DNA of 33,440 nt, from positions 1-33,440 of the forward strand of contig NZ_JXIQ01000017.1 in the NCBI RefSeq assembly GCF_000934845.1, written 5' to 3'. The notes beneath the pieces were generated by a model. It did not search any database. It saw only the letters and a program-made list of their open reading frames with translations, and was not told where the DNA came from. The translations under genes and the position numbers were made by a program. Below are positions 8,586 through 16,787 of this stretch, in pieces (position 1 is the first letter of the stretch; each line of letters opens with the position of its first letter). Source of the stretch: Mesobacillus subterraneus. Lineage in GTDB: Bacteria; Bacillota; Bacilli; Bacillales; Cytobacillaceae.

Positions 8586-9434
8586 ATGACAAATATTATT
8601 AAACCAAATCCAAAACTGTATGTTATGGATAATGGGCGAATGAGAATGGATAAGAATTGGATGATTGCAATGCATAATCCAGCAACAGTAGACAACCCCA
8701 ATGCATCGGCTGAATTTGTTGAATTCCCGGTATATACAGTACTGATAGACCACCCAGATGGAAAAATCCTCTTTGATACAGCTTGCAATCCAAACTCAAT
8801 GGGACAAAATGGTCGCTGGGGCGAAGCTACCCAGAAAATGTTCCCTATTGCCATGAGTGAAGAATGCTACCTTCACCACCGCCTTGAACAATTAAATGTC
8901 CGTCCTGAAGAAATTAAATACGTGGTGGCTTCACACCTTCATCTAGACCATGCTGGATGCCTGGAAATGTTTACAAATGCGACAATTATCGTTCATGAAG
9001 ACGAATTGAATGGAACGCTACAGACTTACGCCCGTAATCAAAAAGAAGGGGCCTATGTCTGGGCTGATATTGACGCTTGGATTAAAAACAATCTTCAGTG
9101 GCGCACAATCAAGCGTCAAGAGGATAACCTGAAGCTTGCACCTGGCATCAGTATTCTGAACTTCGGCAGTGGACATGCATGGGGAATGCTTGGGCTTCAT
9201 GTGGAAATGCCTGAAACTGGCGGAATTATTTTGGCTTCAGATGCCATCTATACCGCTGATAGCTTCGGACCACCTGTAAAGCCGCCAGGAATTATCTATG
9301 ACTCACTTGGTTACAACAATGCAGTTGAAAAAATACGGAGAATCGCAAATGAAACTAATTCTCAGGTCTGGTTTGGGCATGATTCGAACCAATTTAAAAC
9401 ATTCCGGAAATCCACTGAGGGCTACTATGAGTAA
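8586..9434 (+). CDS. Metallo-beta-lactamase-fold lactonase (AHL lactonase / BlcC-AttM-like)
   Basis: Predicted to open a lactone ring by hydrolysis. The 282-residue protein has the dinuclear metal site of the N-acyl-homoserine-lactone lactonase family: HLHLDH (His117, His119, Asp121, His122), GSGHAWG (His197), LASDAIY (Asp219) and FGHDSNQF (His265). The end, FRKSTEGYYE, resembles the C-terminus of AttM/BlcC. It begins 15 bases after the ALDH stop with ribosome binding site GGAGG. No signal peptide is seen, so it acts in the cytoplasm. Linkage to ALDH and ADH genes suggests gamma-butyrolactone or a related lactone as the physiological substrate. Quorum-signal lactones are an alternative. Confidence 0.85.
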   Translation: MTNIIKPNPKLYVMDNGRMRMDKNWMIAMHNPATVDNPNASAEFVEFPVYTVLIDHPDGKILFDTACNPNSMGQNGRWGEATQKMFPIAMSEECYLHHRLEQLNVRPEEIKYVVASHLHLDHAGCLEMFTNATIIVHEDELNGTLQTYARNQKEGAYVWADIDAWIKNNLQWRTIKRQEDNLKLAPGISILNFGSGHAWGMLGLHVEMPETGGIILASDAIYTADSFGPPVKPPGIIYDSLGYNNAVEKIRRIANETNSQVWFGHDSNQFKTFRKSTEGYYE

Positions 9435-9516
9435 GGAAGCGTGTCGAAATTTTTTGATATACCACCAATGGGTCAAACTGGTGATAAATCAACATTTATC
9501 CGAGGGAGGGTAATAT

Positions 9517-10722
9517 ATGAGTATTTCAAAATTAGTTTTTCCACCATTAAGTTATACTGGCTGGGGTTCACTTCAAAACCTTGTACCTGAAATAGAAAAA
9601 TACCAGGTTAAAAAAATTCTTGTCGTGACTGATCCAGTGCTTGCACAGATTGGGCTAGTCGATAGAGTAACAGAACCCTTGAAAGAAAACGGCTATGAAG
9701 TGACTCTCTATACTGAAGTCATCCCAGAGCCTCCACTTGAGGTGGGAGAGAAGCTGGTCTCTTTTACAAGAGAAGGCGAGTTTGATATGATCGTGGGTGT
9801 TGGCGGCGGAAGTGCACTTGACCTAGCAAAGCTAGCCGCAGTGATGGCCGATCATGAAGGACCTGCTGCGGACTATTTGAATCTAAGCGGCACTAAAAAA
9901 ATAGAGAAAAAAGGCTTGCCCAAAATCCTCATTCCTACTACTTCAGGAACAGGTTCAGAAGTAACTAATATATCCGTTCTTTCACTTGAAACAACCAAGG
10001 ATGTTGTCACCCATGATCACTTGCTCGCAGATGTGGCGATTGTCGATCCTGAACTAACCCTGTCCGTCCCTGCGCGGGTTACAGCAGCCACTGGCATTGA
10101 TGCTCTAACACATGCAGTCGAAGCATATGTATCAGTGAATGCGAGCTTAACAACAGATGGACTGGCTCTTCAAGCGATTCGATTGATTTCTCGTTCTTTA
10201 CGCAAAGCAGTTGAAGACGGAAGCGACAAACAGGCTCGAATAGACATGAGCAATGGAAGCTATATTGCCGGTCTTGCCTTCTTTAACGCAGGAGTTGCCG
10301 GGGTACATGCACTTGCATATCCTCTTGGCGGCCAATTCCATTTAGCCCATGGCGAATCAAACGCGGTCCTGTTGCCATACGTAATGGGTTATATTCGGAA
10401 AAGCTGTCAAACTAGAATGGCCAACATCCTGAATGCATTAGGAGGCAACTCGGATTTCCTATCAGATGAAGAAGCTTCTTACAGATGTGTGGAAGAACTG
10501 GAACGTCTGGTAAAAGATGTAGGCATCCCCGCAACTTTATCAGAATTCAACATCCCTGATTCAGCTCTCGAAAGCCTTACCCAGGATGGAGCGAAACAAA
10601 AGAGATTGCTCTCCAGAAGCCCTCTTCCATTAGAAGAAAAAGACATCAGGGAGATTTATAAAGCCGCTTTTAAAGGTAAAATTACTGAACCTGAAACAGA
10701 GCGAGTGTATAGAAAAAGCTAA
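9517..10722 (+). CDS. Iron-containing (group III) alcohol dehydrogenase, possibly 4-hydroxybutyrate dehydrogenase
   Basis: Interconverts an alcohol and an aldehyde using NAD(P). The 401 residues show the group III ADH pattern: GVGGGSALDLAK (nucleotide binding, about 94-105), PTTSGTGSEVT (140-150), and metal ligands Asp195 and His199 (GIDALTHAVEAY), His264 (GVHALAYPLGG) and His278 (HLAHGES). It lies 82 bp after the lactonase with its own GGGAGGG ribosome binding site. In the proposed pathway it oxidises gamma-hydroxybutyrate to succinate semialdehyde, the role of BlcB/AttL in Agrobacterium. The exact substrate is inferred from context only. Confidence 0.9.
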   Translation: MSISKLVFPPLSYTGWGSLQNLVPEIEKYQVKKILVVTDPVLAQIGLVDRVTEPLKENGYEVTLYTEVIPEPPLEVGEKLVSFTREGEFDMIVGVGGGSALDLAKLAAVMADHEGPAADYLNLSGTKKIEKKGLPKILIPTTSGTGSEVTNISVLSLETTKDVVTHDHLLADVAIVDPELTLSVPARVTAATGIDALTHAVEAYVSVNASLTTDGLALQAIRLISRSLRKAVEDGSDKQARIDMSNGSYIAGLAFFNAGVAGVHALAYPLGGQFHLAHGESNAVLLPYVMGYIRKSCQTRMANILNALGGNSDFLSDEEASYRCVEELERLVKDVGIPATLSEFNIPDSALESLTQDGAKQKRLLSRSPLPLEEKDIREIYKAAFKGKITEPETERVYRKS

Positions 10723-10772
10723 AAATTTAATAGGAACTTTATTAAGCGAACAAACGGAAGTTTTACGAAAAG

Positions 10773-10815
10773 AAGGCACAAGGAGCGGTTTTAACTGCGC
10801 CTCGTGCCTTTTGAT
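10773..10815 (+). terminator. Terminator of the lactone operon
   Basis: The imperfect stem AAGGCACAAGGAGC (10773-10786) pairs with GCGCCTCGTGCCTT (10797-10810), 12 of 14 positions, and is followed by TTGATTT. It lies 50 bp after the alcohol dehydrogenase stop. Confidence 0.75.
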
Positions 10816-10847
10816 TTAAGATTCTTATTCCGCACCCAGGGGGCCAA

Positions 10848-10906
10848 GGGGGTCTGACCCCCTGGGAATTAACGCAGTAAAGCGCTGGGGGTCAGACCCC
10901 GTTCTA
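10848..10906. repeat. 59-bp palindromic REP-like repeat, copy B
   Basis: Nearly identical to 3879-3937, in the same orientation. The shared parts are GGGGGTCTGACCCCC, AATTAACGCAGTAAAGCGCT and CAGACCCCGTTCTA; the two copies differ at about four positions next to the first palindrome and one in the second arm. It directly abuts the broken 5' end of the PTS gene: coding-like sequence resumes within a few bases of its right edge. Confidence 0.85.
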
Positions 10907-10908
10907 GC

Positions 10909-12929
10909 CCCCATTCTATCCTTGATCCAGACCAGTTCACAGGCTTGCAGAATCCAGTCATAGCCAGATTAAGTGAAGGGATGCTTCAGGTCGGGCTGAG
11001 TTTATTTACCAATCTGCCGATTATTTTTGCATTGGGCATTGCCATTGGCTTATCGGGAGGATCAGGTATTGCAGCCCTTGCGGCGTTGCTTGGCTATATC
11101 ATCATGAACCAAACGATTTCTTTTGCCTTGAACATCACCCCCGAAATGGCAGCAAAGAGCGGGGAATATGGGATGGCATTGGGAATACCGACCCTTGGAC
11201 GGGGGTTCTTGGCGGTATAGTTGTTGGTCTGCTTGCGGTGTATATCTATCGCAAGTTCCATAAGTTTCAGCCGCTAGAAATGCTGGGCTTTTTCGCTGGT
11301 GATCGTTCAGTTGGGATTGCCATGGTTTTCGCTTCCATCGGTTTGGCATTTGCCATGATGCTGATCTGGCCGCCAATCCAAGGTGTCATCAACAAAACGG
11401 CTGAAATCATCGCATCTGATGCGACAAATCCTATTTATATCGGACTGTACGGCGCACTTGAGAGGTTGCTGATTCCGACGGGCTTGCATCACATCTGGTA
11501 TGCACCATTCCTGTGGACGGGGCTCGGCGGAACTGCGGAAGTTGCCGGGAAAATTGTTTCCGGTGACCAGTATTTATTCCTTGCACAAATTGCTGCCGGA
11601 GTAGAAGTAACAGCTGGACGTTTCATGGCAGGAAAGTTCCTAATCATCATGTTTGGCTTGCTGGGTGCGGCGCTTGCCATGTACAAACGAGCAGATGCCG
11701 ACAAGAAGCCAATCGTAAAAGGGATGTTGATTGCTGCGGCAGGGACGGCTTTCCTGACGGGAATTACGGAACCGATTGAGTTCACATTCCTGTTTGTCGC
11801 ACCCTTGTTATATGTATTGCATGCAATTTTAACAGGAATTTCATTTGCTGCAGCCTACATCCTCGATGTCCATCTTGGCTGGGCAGGCGGCTCCGGATTG
11901 ATTGATTTCATCCTTGTGAATGTTTTACCTGGAACACCGAGATGGTGGATGAATTTCGTGCTTGGTGCCGCGTTCTTTGCGATTTACTATTTTACCTTCA
12001 GCTTCGCGATCAATAAATGGAATATTGCCACTCCAGGACGCGGAGGGCAAGAGGCAAAGCTGTTCACCAGAAATGATTACAACGCGAAGAAAAAAGGCAA
12101 GTCAGGATCTAAGGCAGAGAGGAATAAAGAGTTGGCGCTGCACATCATCACCGCATTAGGCGGGCCACAGAATATAGTGCAAGCCGATGCCTGCTTCACG
12201 CGCTTACGTGTAGAAGTCAAGGAAATCAAGCAAGTGAAAGAAGATGATTTAAAGGCTTTAGGAGCAGCAGGGGTAGTGAAAATCAAGAACAATATCCAGG
12301 CGATTTTCGGTGGGAATTCGGACCTGTATAAAAATGAAATCAATGAACTGCTCCAATCTGATTCGCTAGAGGAAGAACTGTGGGAAGTAGCGGCAGGTCA
12401 AAGCGATCAGCAAGAAAAAGCGGTTAAAGTAACACCTGTGTTAAGCGTGGACTTTAGTGAAATTGGTTCACCGATGGCAGGAAGGGTGATTCCCCTTTCA
12501 GAGGTTCCGGATCCTGTTTTTGCAGGCAAGATGATGGGCGATGGTTTCGCAATCGAGCCTTCAAAAGGAAAGGTTGTCTCACCAGTAAATGGAGAAATCA
12601 CTTCGATTTTCCCGACAAAGCATGCGATTGGGATCACATCTGAAGAAGGACTTGAAGTACTGGTTCACGTTGGCATCAACACGGTGAACCTCGATGGAAA
12701 AGGCTTCGATCTGTTCGTAAAAGAAGGCCAACAGGTAACCAGGGGACAAGAACTGTTACAGGCAGACATCGACTACATCAATGAACATGCAACATCCAGC
12801 ACCACCATTATCGCTTTCACCAATCTGAAAAGTGATGAAGAAATCAAATTAACCAAAGCAAATCAAGTAAAACATGGCGAAACCCATTTGATTTCCCTTC
12901 AGCACAAGCAGCAAAAAGGACATAGGTAA
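10909..12929 (+). pseudogene. Glucose/maltose-family PTS transporter EIICBA, 5'-truncated and frameshifted
   Basis: Remains of a sugar-phosphorylating permease. Domain order is EIIC, EIIB, EIIA. EIIC shows LERLLIPTGLHH and GITEPIEFTFLF. EIIB has the phospho-acceptor Cys in VQADACFTRLRV (Cys319 of the second frame). EIIA has FPTKHAIG and VLVHVGINTV (His462, His477). The NIATPGR linker followed by KLFTRNDY resembles the MalP/alpha-glucoside type, and the EIIA resembles that of PtsG, so the substrate is glucose or an alpha-glucoside. Two lesions are visible. The first EIIC segment (roughly 60 residues) and the start codon are missing, with homologous sequence beginning right beside repeat copy B. 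The frame then breaks at a GGGGG run (11201-11205): 10945-11220 and 11238-12929 are in different frames, and one extra G would join them. It is probably non-functional, although the downstream EIIBA part could be translated if it has a start. Confidence 0.82.
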
Positions 12930-12933
12930 ATGT

Positions 12934-12967
12934 GAAAAGCACCGGCCAATTTTGGGTGGTGCTTTTC
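12934..12967 (+). terminator. Terminator after the PTS pseudogene
   Basis: A 10-bp perfect stem pairs GAAAAGCACC (12934-12943) with GGTGCTTTTC (12958-12967). The TTTT lies inside the descending arm. It isolates the following LacI gene from upstream transcription. Confidence 0.75.
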
Positions 12968-13196
12968 CGCTACCACAACGGCAGTATCAAAAAGGCAGCC
13001 TTTCATGATTAAGGTTCGTTTAATGCAAAACCCTTTGTATGAAAATAGAAATTCATTTTCATTGTAGATGGTGGCTACGGATTCGTAGCCATGGTGGTTT
13101 CTAATGCTTTTTAAATATGTCATTAATGGATTTAGAACGGATATTAAGCGGATTTTCACATAAAAAGTTGCAAGACCCGTTTTCCATGGCATGTGA
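12968..13196. other. Intergenic region upstream of the first LacI gene
   Basis: No gene is seen. Two small palindromes occur: TGAAAAT/ATTTTCA around 13039-13060 and TGGCTACG-GATT-CGTAGCCA near 13073-13092. Neither matches an operator type that I recognise. Confidence 0.4.
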
Positions 13197-13225
13197 TTGA
13201 CAATCGTTTAAATAAATTATATGTT
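13197..13225 (+). promoter_or_regulatory. Sigma-A promoter of the first LacI gene
   Basis: A perfect -35 TTGACA (13197-13202), a 17-base spacer and -10 TATGTT (13220-13225). Transcription would start near 13232, within the operator-like palindrome at 13232-13243. Confidence 0.75.
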
Positions 13226-13231
13226 TAATGT

Positions 13232-13243
13232 GAAAACGTTTTC
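13232..13243. promoter_or_regulatory. LacI-type operator / cre-like site
   Basis: GAAAACGTTTTC is a perfect 12-bp palindrome with the central CG typical of LacI/GalR-family operators. It sits at the predicted transcription start, so autoregulation by the adjacent LacI protein is likely. The flanked form TGAAAACGTTTTCC also fits a CcpA cre site with one mismatch, so the two possibilities cannot be separated by eye. Confidence 0.65.
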
Positions 13244-13264
13244 CTAAAAGGGGATTAGCAGATT

Positions 13265-14287
13265 ATGAATTTAACCATAAAGGATATTGCCAGGATGGCA
13301 GGCGTCTCTGTTTCATCGGTTTCCCGTGTCATAAATAATAGTAAACCGGTAAATGATCATATAAAAGAAAAGGTTGAGAAGGTAATCCGAGAAACAAACT
13401 TCCGGCCGAATGCCGTAGCCAGGGGCTTGATAAGTAAGTCAACAAATTTAATCGGTGTGATTCTTCCACAGATTAATTATATTTCCGCTGAATTAATCAA
13501 CGGTATTGAGGGGGTTGCAAACAAGAATGGGTACAATATCATCTTGAGTAATACAAGATTAAATCCTGATTTGGAATTGAATGCCCTTCAGCTTTTTAAG
13601 GATAAACAGGTAGATGGCATTATCTTATCCTCCATCGATATGTCTGAACGTCATATTCAATTAATTCAAGATAATAAAATCCCGGTTGTGGTGGTAGGCC
13701 AAAAAACGACAGACTATGCTATACCATGGGTGGATGTGGACAATTACAGGCCAATTACGGAAATTGTCAGGTATTTAATGCGCTGTGGCCATGAGAAAAT
13801 TGGAATGATTCATGGGCCGCTGATTGACAAGTCAGCAGGTGATTCGCGGTATAGGGGGTTCATAGAGGAAATGGAACGGAAAAATCTATCCGTGAATCCT
13901 AAATTCGTGGGTGAAAGCAATTTTTCGTCCAAGGATGGTTATCTTGCAATGGAAAAAATATTGAAGTGTGAAGACATACCTACAGCCGTGGTTTGCGCTT
14001 CAGATACCATTGCGATAGGAGCGAAAAATTGTGCGGAAGATCTTGGGTATCGTATACCGGAGGATATCTCTATTGTAGGTTTTGATGATATTGAACTCGC
14101 TACGTTGGTGAGGCCCAAATTAACAACTGTTCAGGTTTGTTTTGAGACGATGGGTTCGAAAGCAATGGAAACTTTATTGCAATCAATTGAATTTAAACCG
14201 GTCAATATAGAAAATTACTTGGATTATAGATTGATCATACGTGATAGTGTCAAGGTAGTTGCTGATGATTTGGGAACAAAGATATAA
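13265..14287 (+). CDS. LacI-family transcriptional regulator (first sugar locus)
   Basis: Repressor expected to control the following ABC transporter, kinase and phosphorylase genes in response to a sugar or sugar phosphate. The 340 residues have an N-terminal LacI helix-turn-helix (TIKDIARMAGVSVSSVSRVI), the hinge segment FRPNAVARGL and a periplasmic-binding-like effector domain containing GFDDIELA. The ATG at 13265 has AGGGG upstream. It has its own promoter and operator. A similar half-palindrome precedes the promoter of the transporter operon, supporting local control. The inducer is not evident; a sucrose-like disaccharide or its phosphate is inferred from the enzymes. Confidence 0.92.
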   Translation: MNLTIKDIARMAGVSVSSVSRVINNSKPVNDHIKEKVEKVIRETNFRPNAVARGLISKSTNLIGVILPQINYISAELINGIEGVANKNGYNIILSNTRLNPDLELNALQLFKDKQVDGIILSSIDMSERHIQLIQDNKIPVVVVGQKTTDYAIPWVDVDNYRPITEIVRYLMRCGHEKIGMIHGPLIDKSAGDSRYRGFIEEMERKNLSVNPKFVGESNFSSKDGYLAMEKILKCEDIPTAVVCASDTIAIGAKNCAEDLGYRIPEDISIVGFDDIELATLVRPKLTTVQVCFETMGSKAMETLLQSIEFKPVNIENYLDYRLIIRDSVKVVADDLGTKI

Positions 14288-14312
14288 CTGTTTAATTATT
14301 ATCGATTTAGAG

Positions 14313-14324
14313 GAAATCGTTTTC
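14313..14324. promoter_or_regulatory. Operator-like site upstream of the first transporter operon
   Basis: GAAATCGTTTTC differs by one base from the GAAAACGTTTTC site in front of the LacI gene. It ends 9 bp before the -35 box at 14334. Confidence 0.55.
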
Positions 14325-14333
14325 ACAAAAAGG

Positions 14334-14362
14334 TTGTAAAAGGGTATTCTCTGTAATATAAT
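14334..14362 (+). promoter_or_regulatory. Sigma-A promoter of the first sugar ABC operon
   Basis: -35 TTGTAA (14334-14339), 17-base spacer, perfect -10 TATAAT (14357-14362). It gives a leader of about 145 nt before the binding-protein gene. The leader includes the inverted repeat GAAAAGG/CCTTTTC (14372-14392) and a cre-like site. Confidence 0.78.
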
Positions 14363-14445
14363 TATAGATAAGAAAAGGAGGAAAACCTTTTCATAAACTT
14401 AAAGGGGATGAAAATACAACCTACTTATCTAGAAATCTTTTTAAA

Positions 14446-14460
14446 TTGGAAGCGCTTTAA
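14446..14460. promoter_or_regulatory. Candidate CcpA cre site
   Basis: TTGGAAGCGCTTTAA matches the Bacillus cre consensus WTGNAANCGNWNNCA at all but one position. It lies in the transcribed leader, where a bound CcpA would act as a roadblock. Catabolite repression of this operon is therefore plausible. Confidence 0.5.
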
Positions 14461-14514
14461 ATTTTTATATGTGGGTTTCAGCAGAAAACTATAATCAAGG
14501 AGGACGATTTACAG

Positions 14515-15834
14515 ATGTTCCATTTCAAGAGCAATACAGGCTTCTTCAAAAAGACGGCTATAGTTGGAATTGTAACCGCTTTATCCCTATCGCTGGCGGC
14601 TTGTTCTGGCGATTCAGATCAAAGTGCAAGCGGATCGAAGGATAGCAAGATCAGTATTATTGTGACGAATGGTAAAGGTGAAATCGACGCTCAATTCAAA
14701 CAAACTGCAAAGGATTTTATGGCGGAAAACAAAGACATCAATGTCCAGGTTGAGTCGGTCGCTGTTGGAGATCCGATGAATGTTTTTGACAAACTTACCG
14801 CATCAGGAAAGACGGTAACAATGGCCATGTTTTCTCCATTTGATGCAACACATAAATATAAAGAGGTAGGTATGGACCTATCAGGGGAAAAATGGAACGA
14901 AGAAACAAATGATGCAATTAAAAGCGAGGACGGCACGATAATTGGCTTTCCGTTTGCTATCGAGGGAATGGGGCTTGTTTATAACAAGCAAGTTGTAGAA
15001 AAAGCTGTCGGAGGAGAGTTTGATCCTTACTCCATTAATACTCAAGATAAATTTAAAGAGCTGCTGGATAAAATCAAGTCATCAGGTGTCGAATATCCTG
15101 TTGCCTACCAGACTGAAGCATGGTCTGTTTCAAACCACTACAGCTCATTATTCTTGAATCAATCAGAAGACCCTAACACTGTCCTTAAAGAAGTAACAGA
15201 CGGAAAATTTGATTACATGAAGAATGACGTATGGAACGGCTACTATAACACAATGGATATTTTAGCTTCCGAAGAGTATAACAAGTTCGGTAAACGTCCA
15301 ACAGGCCAGTACTATGATGCTGCCCACGTTGCTGTCGGCAATGGGGATTCTGCGATTCTCTTCAACGGCAACTGGGCTTTTGATTCACTGAAGGCTCTAG
15401 AAGGATCGGATTTCGGTTTCATGCCAGTCCCTGTAGACAACGACCCTGAAAATCCTTTGAACAATAAAATTATTGCTGGCCCAACACAGGCTCTAGTCAT
15501 CAATAAGAAGGCGACTGAAGAACAACAAGATGCTGCCAAGAAGTTCTTGGATTGGCTAGTATATGGTGAAGCAGGACAGGATTTCATCGTGAATAAATCA
15601 CAAATCATTTCTGCATTCAAAAATAACCCTAATAAAGTAACGAACCCGCTAGGTATTGCCATTAGTGATGCTCTTGTTGAAAACAAAACGCTTCCATTTA
15701 GCACGAACTATATCAATACAGGTGATTGGACTACAATCCTTGGACCTGAAGTCCAAAAGTATATTGCGAAGCAAAGCTCAAGAGCTGACCTTGCAAAAGC
15801 ATTTGAAAACTACTACAAAAGCAACAAGGAATAA
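14515..15834 (+). CDS. Sugar ABC transporter substrate-binding lipoprotein (first locus)
   Basis: Extracellular family 1 solute-binding protein that delivers a sugar to the two permeases downstream. The 439 residues start with a lipoprotein signal ending LSLAAC (lipidated Cys30) and a Ser/Gly/Asp linker. FPFAIEGMGLVYNK and ILFNGNWAFDSL are typical of the maltose/multiple-sugar binding cluster. The ATG at 14515 follows AAGGAGG. A hairpin follows the gene, as often seen when the binding protein must be made in excess. The ligand is inferred from the phosphorylase and kinase: probably sucrose or a related disaccharide. Confidence 0.9.
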   Translation: MFHFKSNTGFFKKTAIVGIVTALSLSLAACSGDSDQSASGSKDSKISIIVTNGKGEIDAQFKQTAKDFMAENKDINVQVESVAVGDPMNVFDKLTASGKTVTMAMFSPFDATHKYKEVGMDLSGEKWNEETNDAIKSEDGTIIGFPFAIEGMGLVYNKQVVEKAVGGEFDPYSINTQDKFKELLDKIKSSGVEYPVAYQTEAWSVSNHYSSLFLNQSEDPNTVLKEVTDGKFDYMKNDVWNGYYNTMDILASEEYNKFGKRPTGQYYDAAHVAVGNGDSAILFNGNWAFDSLKALEGSDFGFMPVPVDNDPENPLNNKIIAGPTQALVINKKATEEQQDAAKKFLDWLVYGEAGQDFIVNKSQIISAFKNNPNKVTNPLGIAISDALVENKTLPFSTNYINTGDWTTILGPEVQKYIAKQSSRADLAKAFENYYKSNKE

Positions 15835-15843
15835 ACAGATAAC

Positions 15844-15883
15844 AAAAAAAGCGGCGGATTGTATTATCCCCTGCTTTTTTTGC
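15844..15883 (+). terminator. Attenuating terminator between binding protein and permeases (first locus)
   Basis: AAAAAAAGC (15844-15852) pairs with GCTTTTTTT (15873-15881), with additional GG/CC pairing inside. It ends in a U tract within the operon. It probably reduces transcription of the membrane components relative to the binding protein. Confidence 0.7.
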
Positions 15884-15902
15884 TAAATAACAGGATGTGA
15901 TC

Positions 15903-16787
15903 ATGATGAAGAAAAGGAAAAATCTTGGTGATATTGGCAATTCAGCTTTGTTTCTAGGTCCGACTTTACTATTTTTCAGTATGACTGTTTTGCTTCCATT
16001 TGCATATGGACTGTTTCTTACCTTCAATAAAATGGATACACCTGCAGATCCGGTTCAGTTCGCAGGTCTGTTGAATTATATTAGCGCTATAAACGACCAG
16101 GAATTCTGGAAATCAATGTGGCTGACTGTGAGGTTTGTCGTGGCGACCGTGTTTTTTGTGAATCTTGTGGGATTTGGATTGGCTTACCTTGTTACGTCTG
16201 GGCTACGGATTCAGAATACGTTAAGAACTGCCTATTTTACGCCAAATCTCATCGGCGGATTGGTGCTGGGATATATTTGGCAGTTCATTTTTGTCCAATC
16301 GTTGCCGGCACTGGGAACGAAATTGGGAATCAGCTGGCTTGAACTTGGATGGCTTGGCGATCCGACAATGGCCTTTTGGTCTCTTGTCATCGTTACTATA
16401 TGGCAAACATCTGGCTACATGATGATTATTTTTATTGCTGGTTTGATCAGTGTGCCAAAGGAGCTGATTGAAGCAGCCAAAATTGACGGTGCTGGCCCGC
16501 TCAAAAGACTTCTAAATGTCACCTTGCCATTGATGGTTCCTTCCTTTGTTGTCACTGTGTTCCTGTCGCTGAAGAATGCCTTCATGGTTTATGACCTTAA
16601 CTTTGCCTTAACGGCTGGAGGTCCATATGGAACTACCAAAATGGTTTCGATGCATGTTGTAAATAAAGCATTTATTGAATCAAACTATGGAACAGGGCAA
16701 GCAGAAGCGATCATTCTCTTCATCATTGTCGCGATTGTCACAGGTGTCCAGGTCTATACGAGTAAAAAAATGGAGGTGCAGGCATAG
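15903..16787 (+). CDS. Sugar ABC transporter permease, MalF type (first locus)
   Basis: Membrane subunit of the importer. About 294 residues with six apparent transmembrane segments. The cytoplasmic EAA loop ELIEAAKIDGAGPLKRLLNV docks the ATPase. The start at 15903 is preferred because AGGA (15892-15895) lies seven bases upstream; a GTG at 15897 and an ATG at 15906 are alternatives. The stop TAG overlaps the next gene's GTG by one base. Confidence 0.9.
   Translation: MMKKRKNLGDIGNSALFLGPTLLFFSMTVLLPFAYGLFLTFNKMDTPADPVQFAGLLNYISAINDQEFWKSMWLTVRFVVATVFFVNLVGFGLAYLVTSGLRIQNTLRTAYFTPNLIGGLVLGYIWQFIFVQSLPALGTKLGISWLELGWLGDPTMAFWSLVIVTIWQTSGYMMIIFIAGLISVPKELIEAAKIDGAGPLKRLLNVTLPLMVPSFVVTVFLSLKNAFMVYDLNFALTAGGPYGTTKMVSMHVVNKAFIESNYGTGQAEAIILFIIVAIVTGVQVYTSKKMEVQA

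Noticed and set aside
9298-9513. Possible small gene between lactonase and alcohol dehydrogenase
   Set aside because: Most of it overlaps the lactonase in another frame. A second short frame from a GTG at 9441 runs into the alcohol dehydrogenase without a clear family.
11201-11205. Programmed frameshift in the PTS gene
   Set aside because: A five-G run alone is not a known slippery signal here, no stimulator is evident, and the gene also lacks its 5' end, so decay or a sequencing error is more likely.
13073-13092. TGGCTACG/CGTAGCCA palindrome as an operator or riboswitch
   Set aside because: It is an isolated 8-bp stem well upstream of the promoter with no similar copy nearby and no expression platform.
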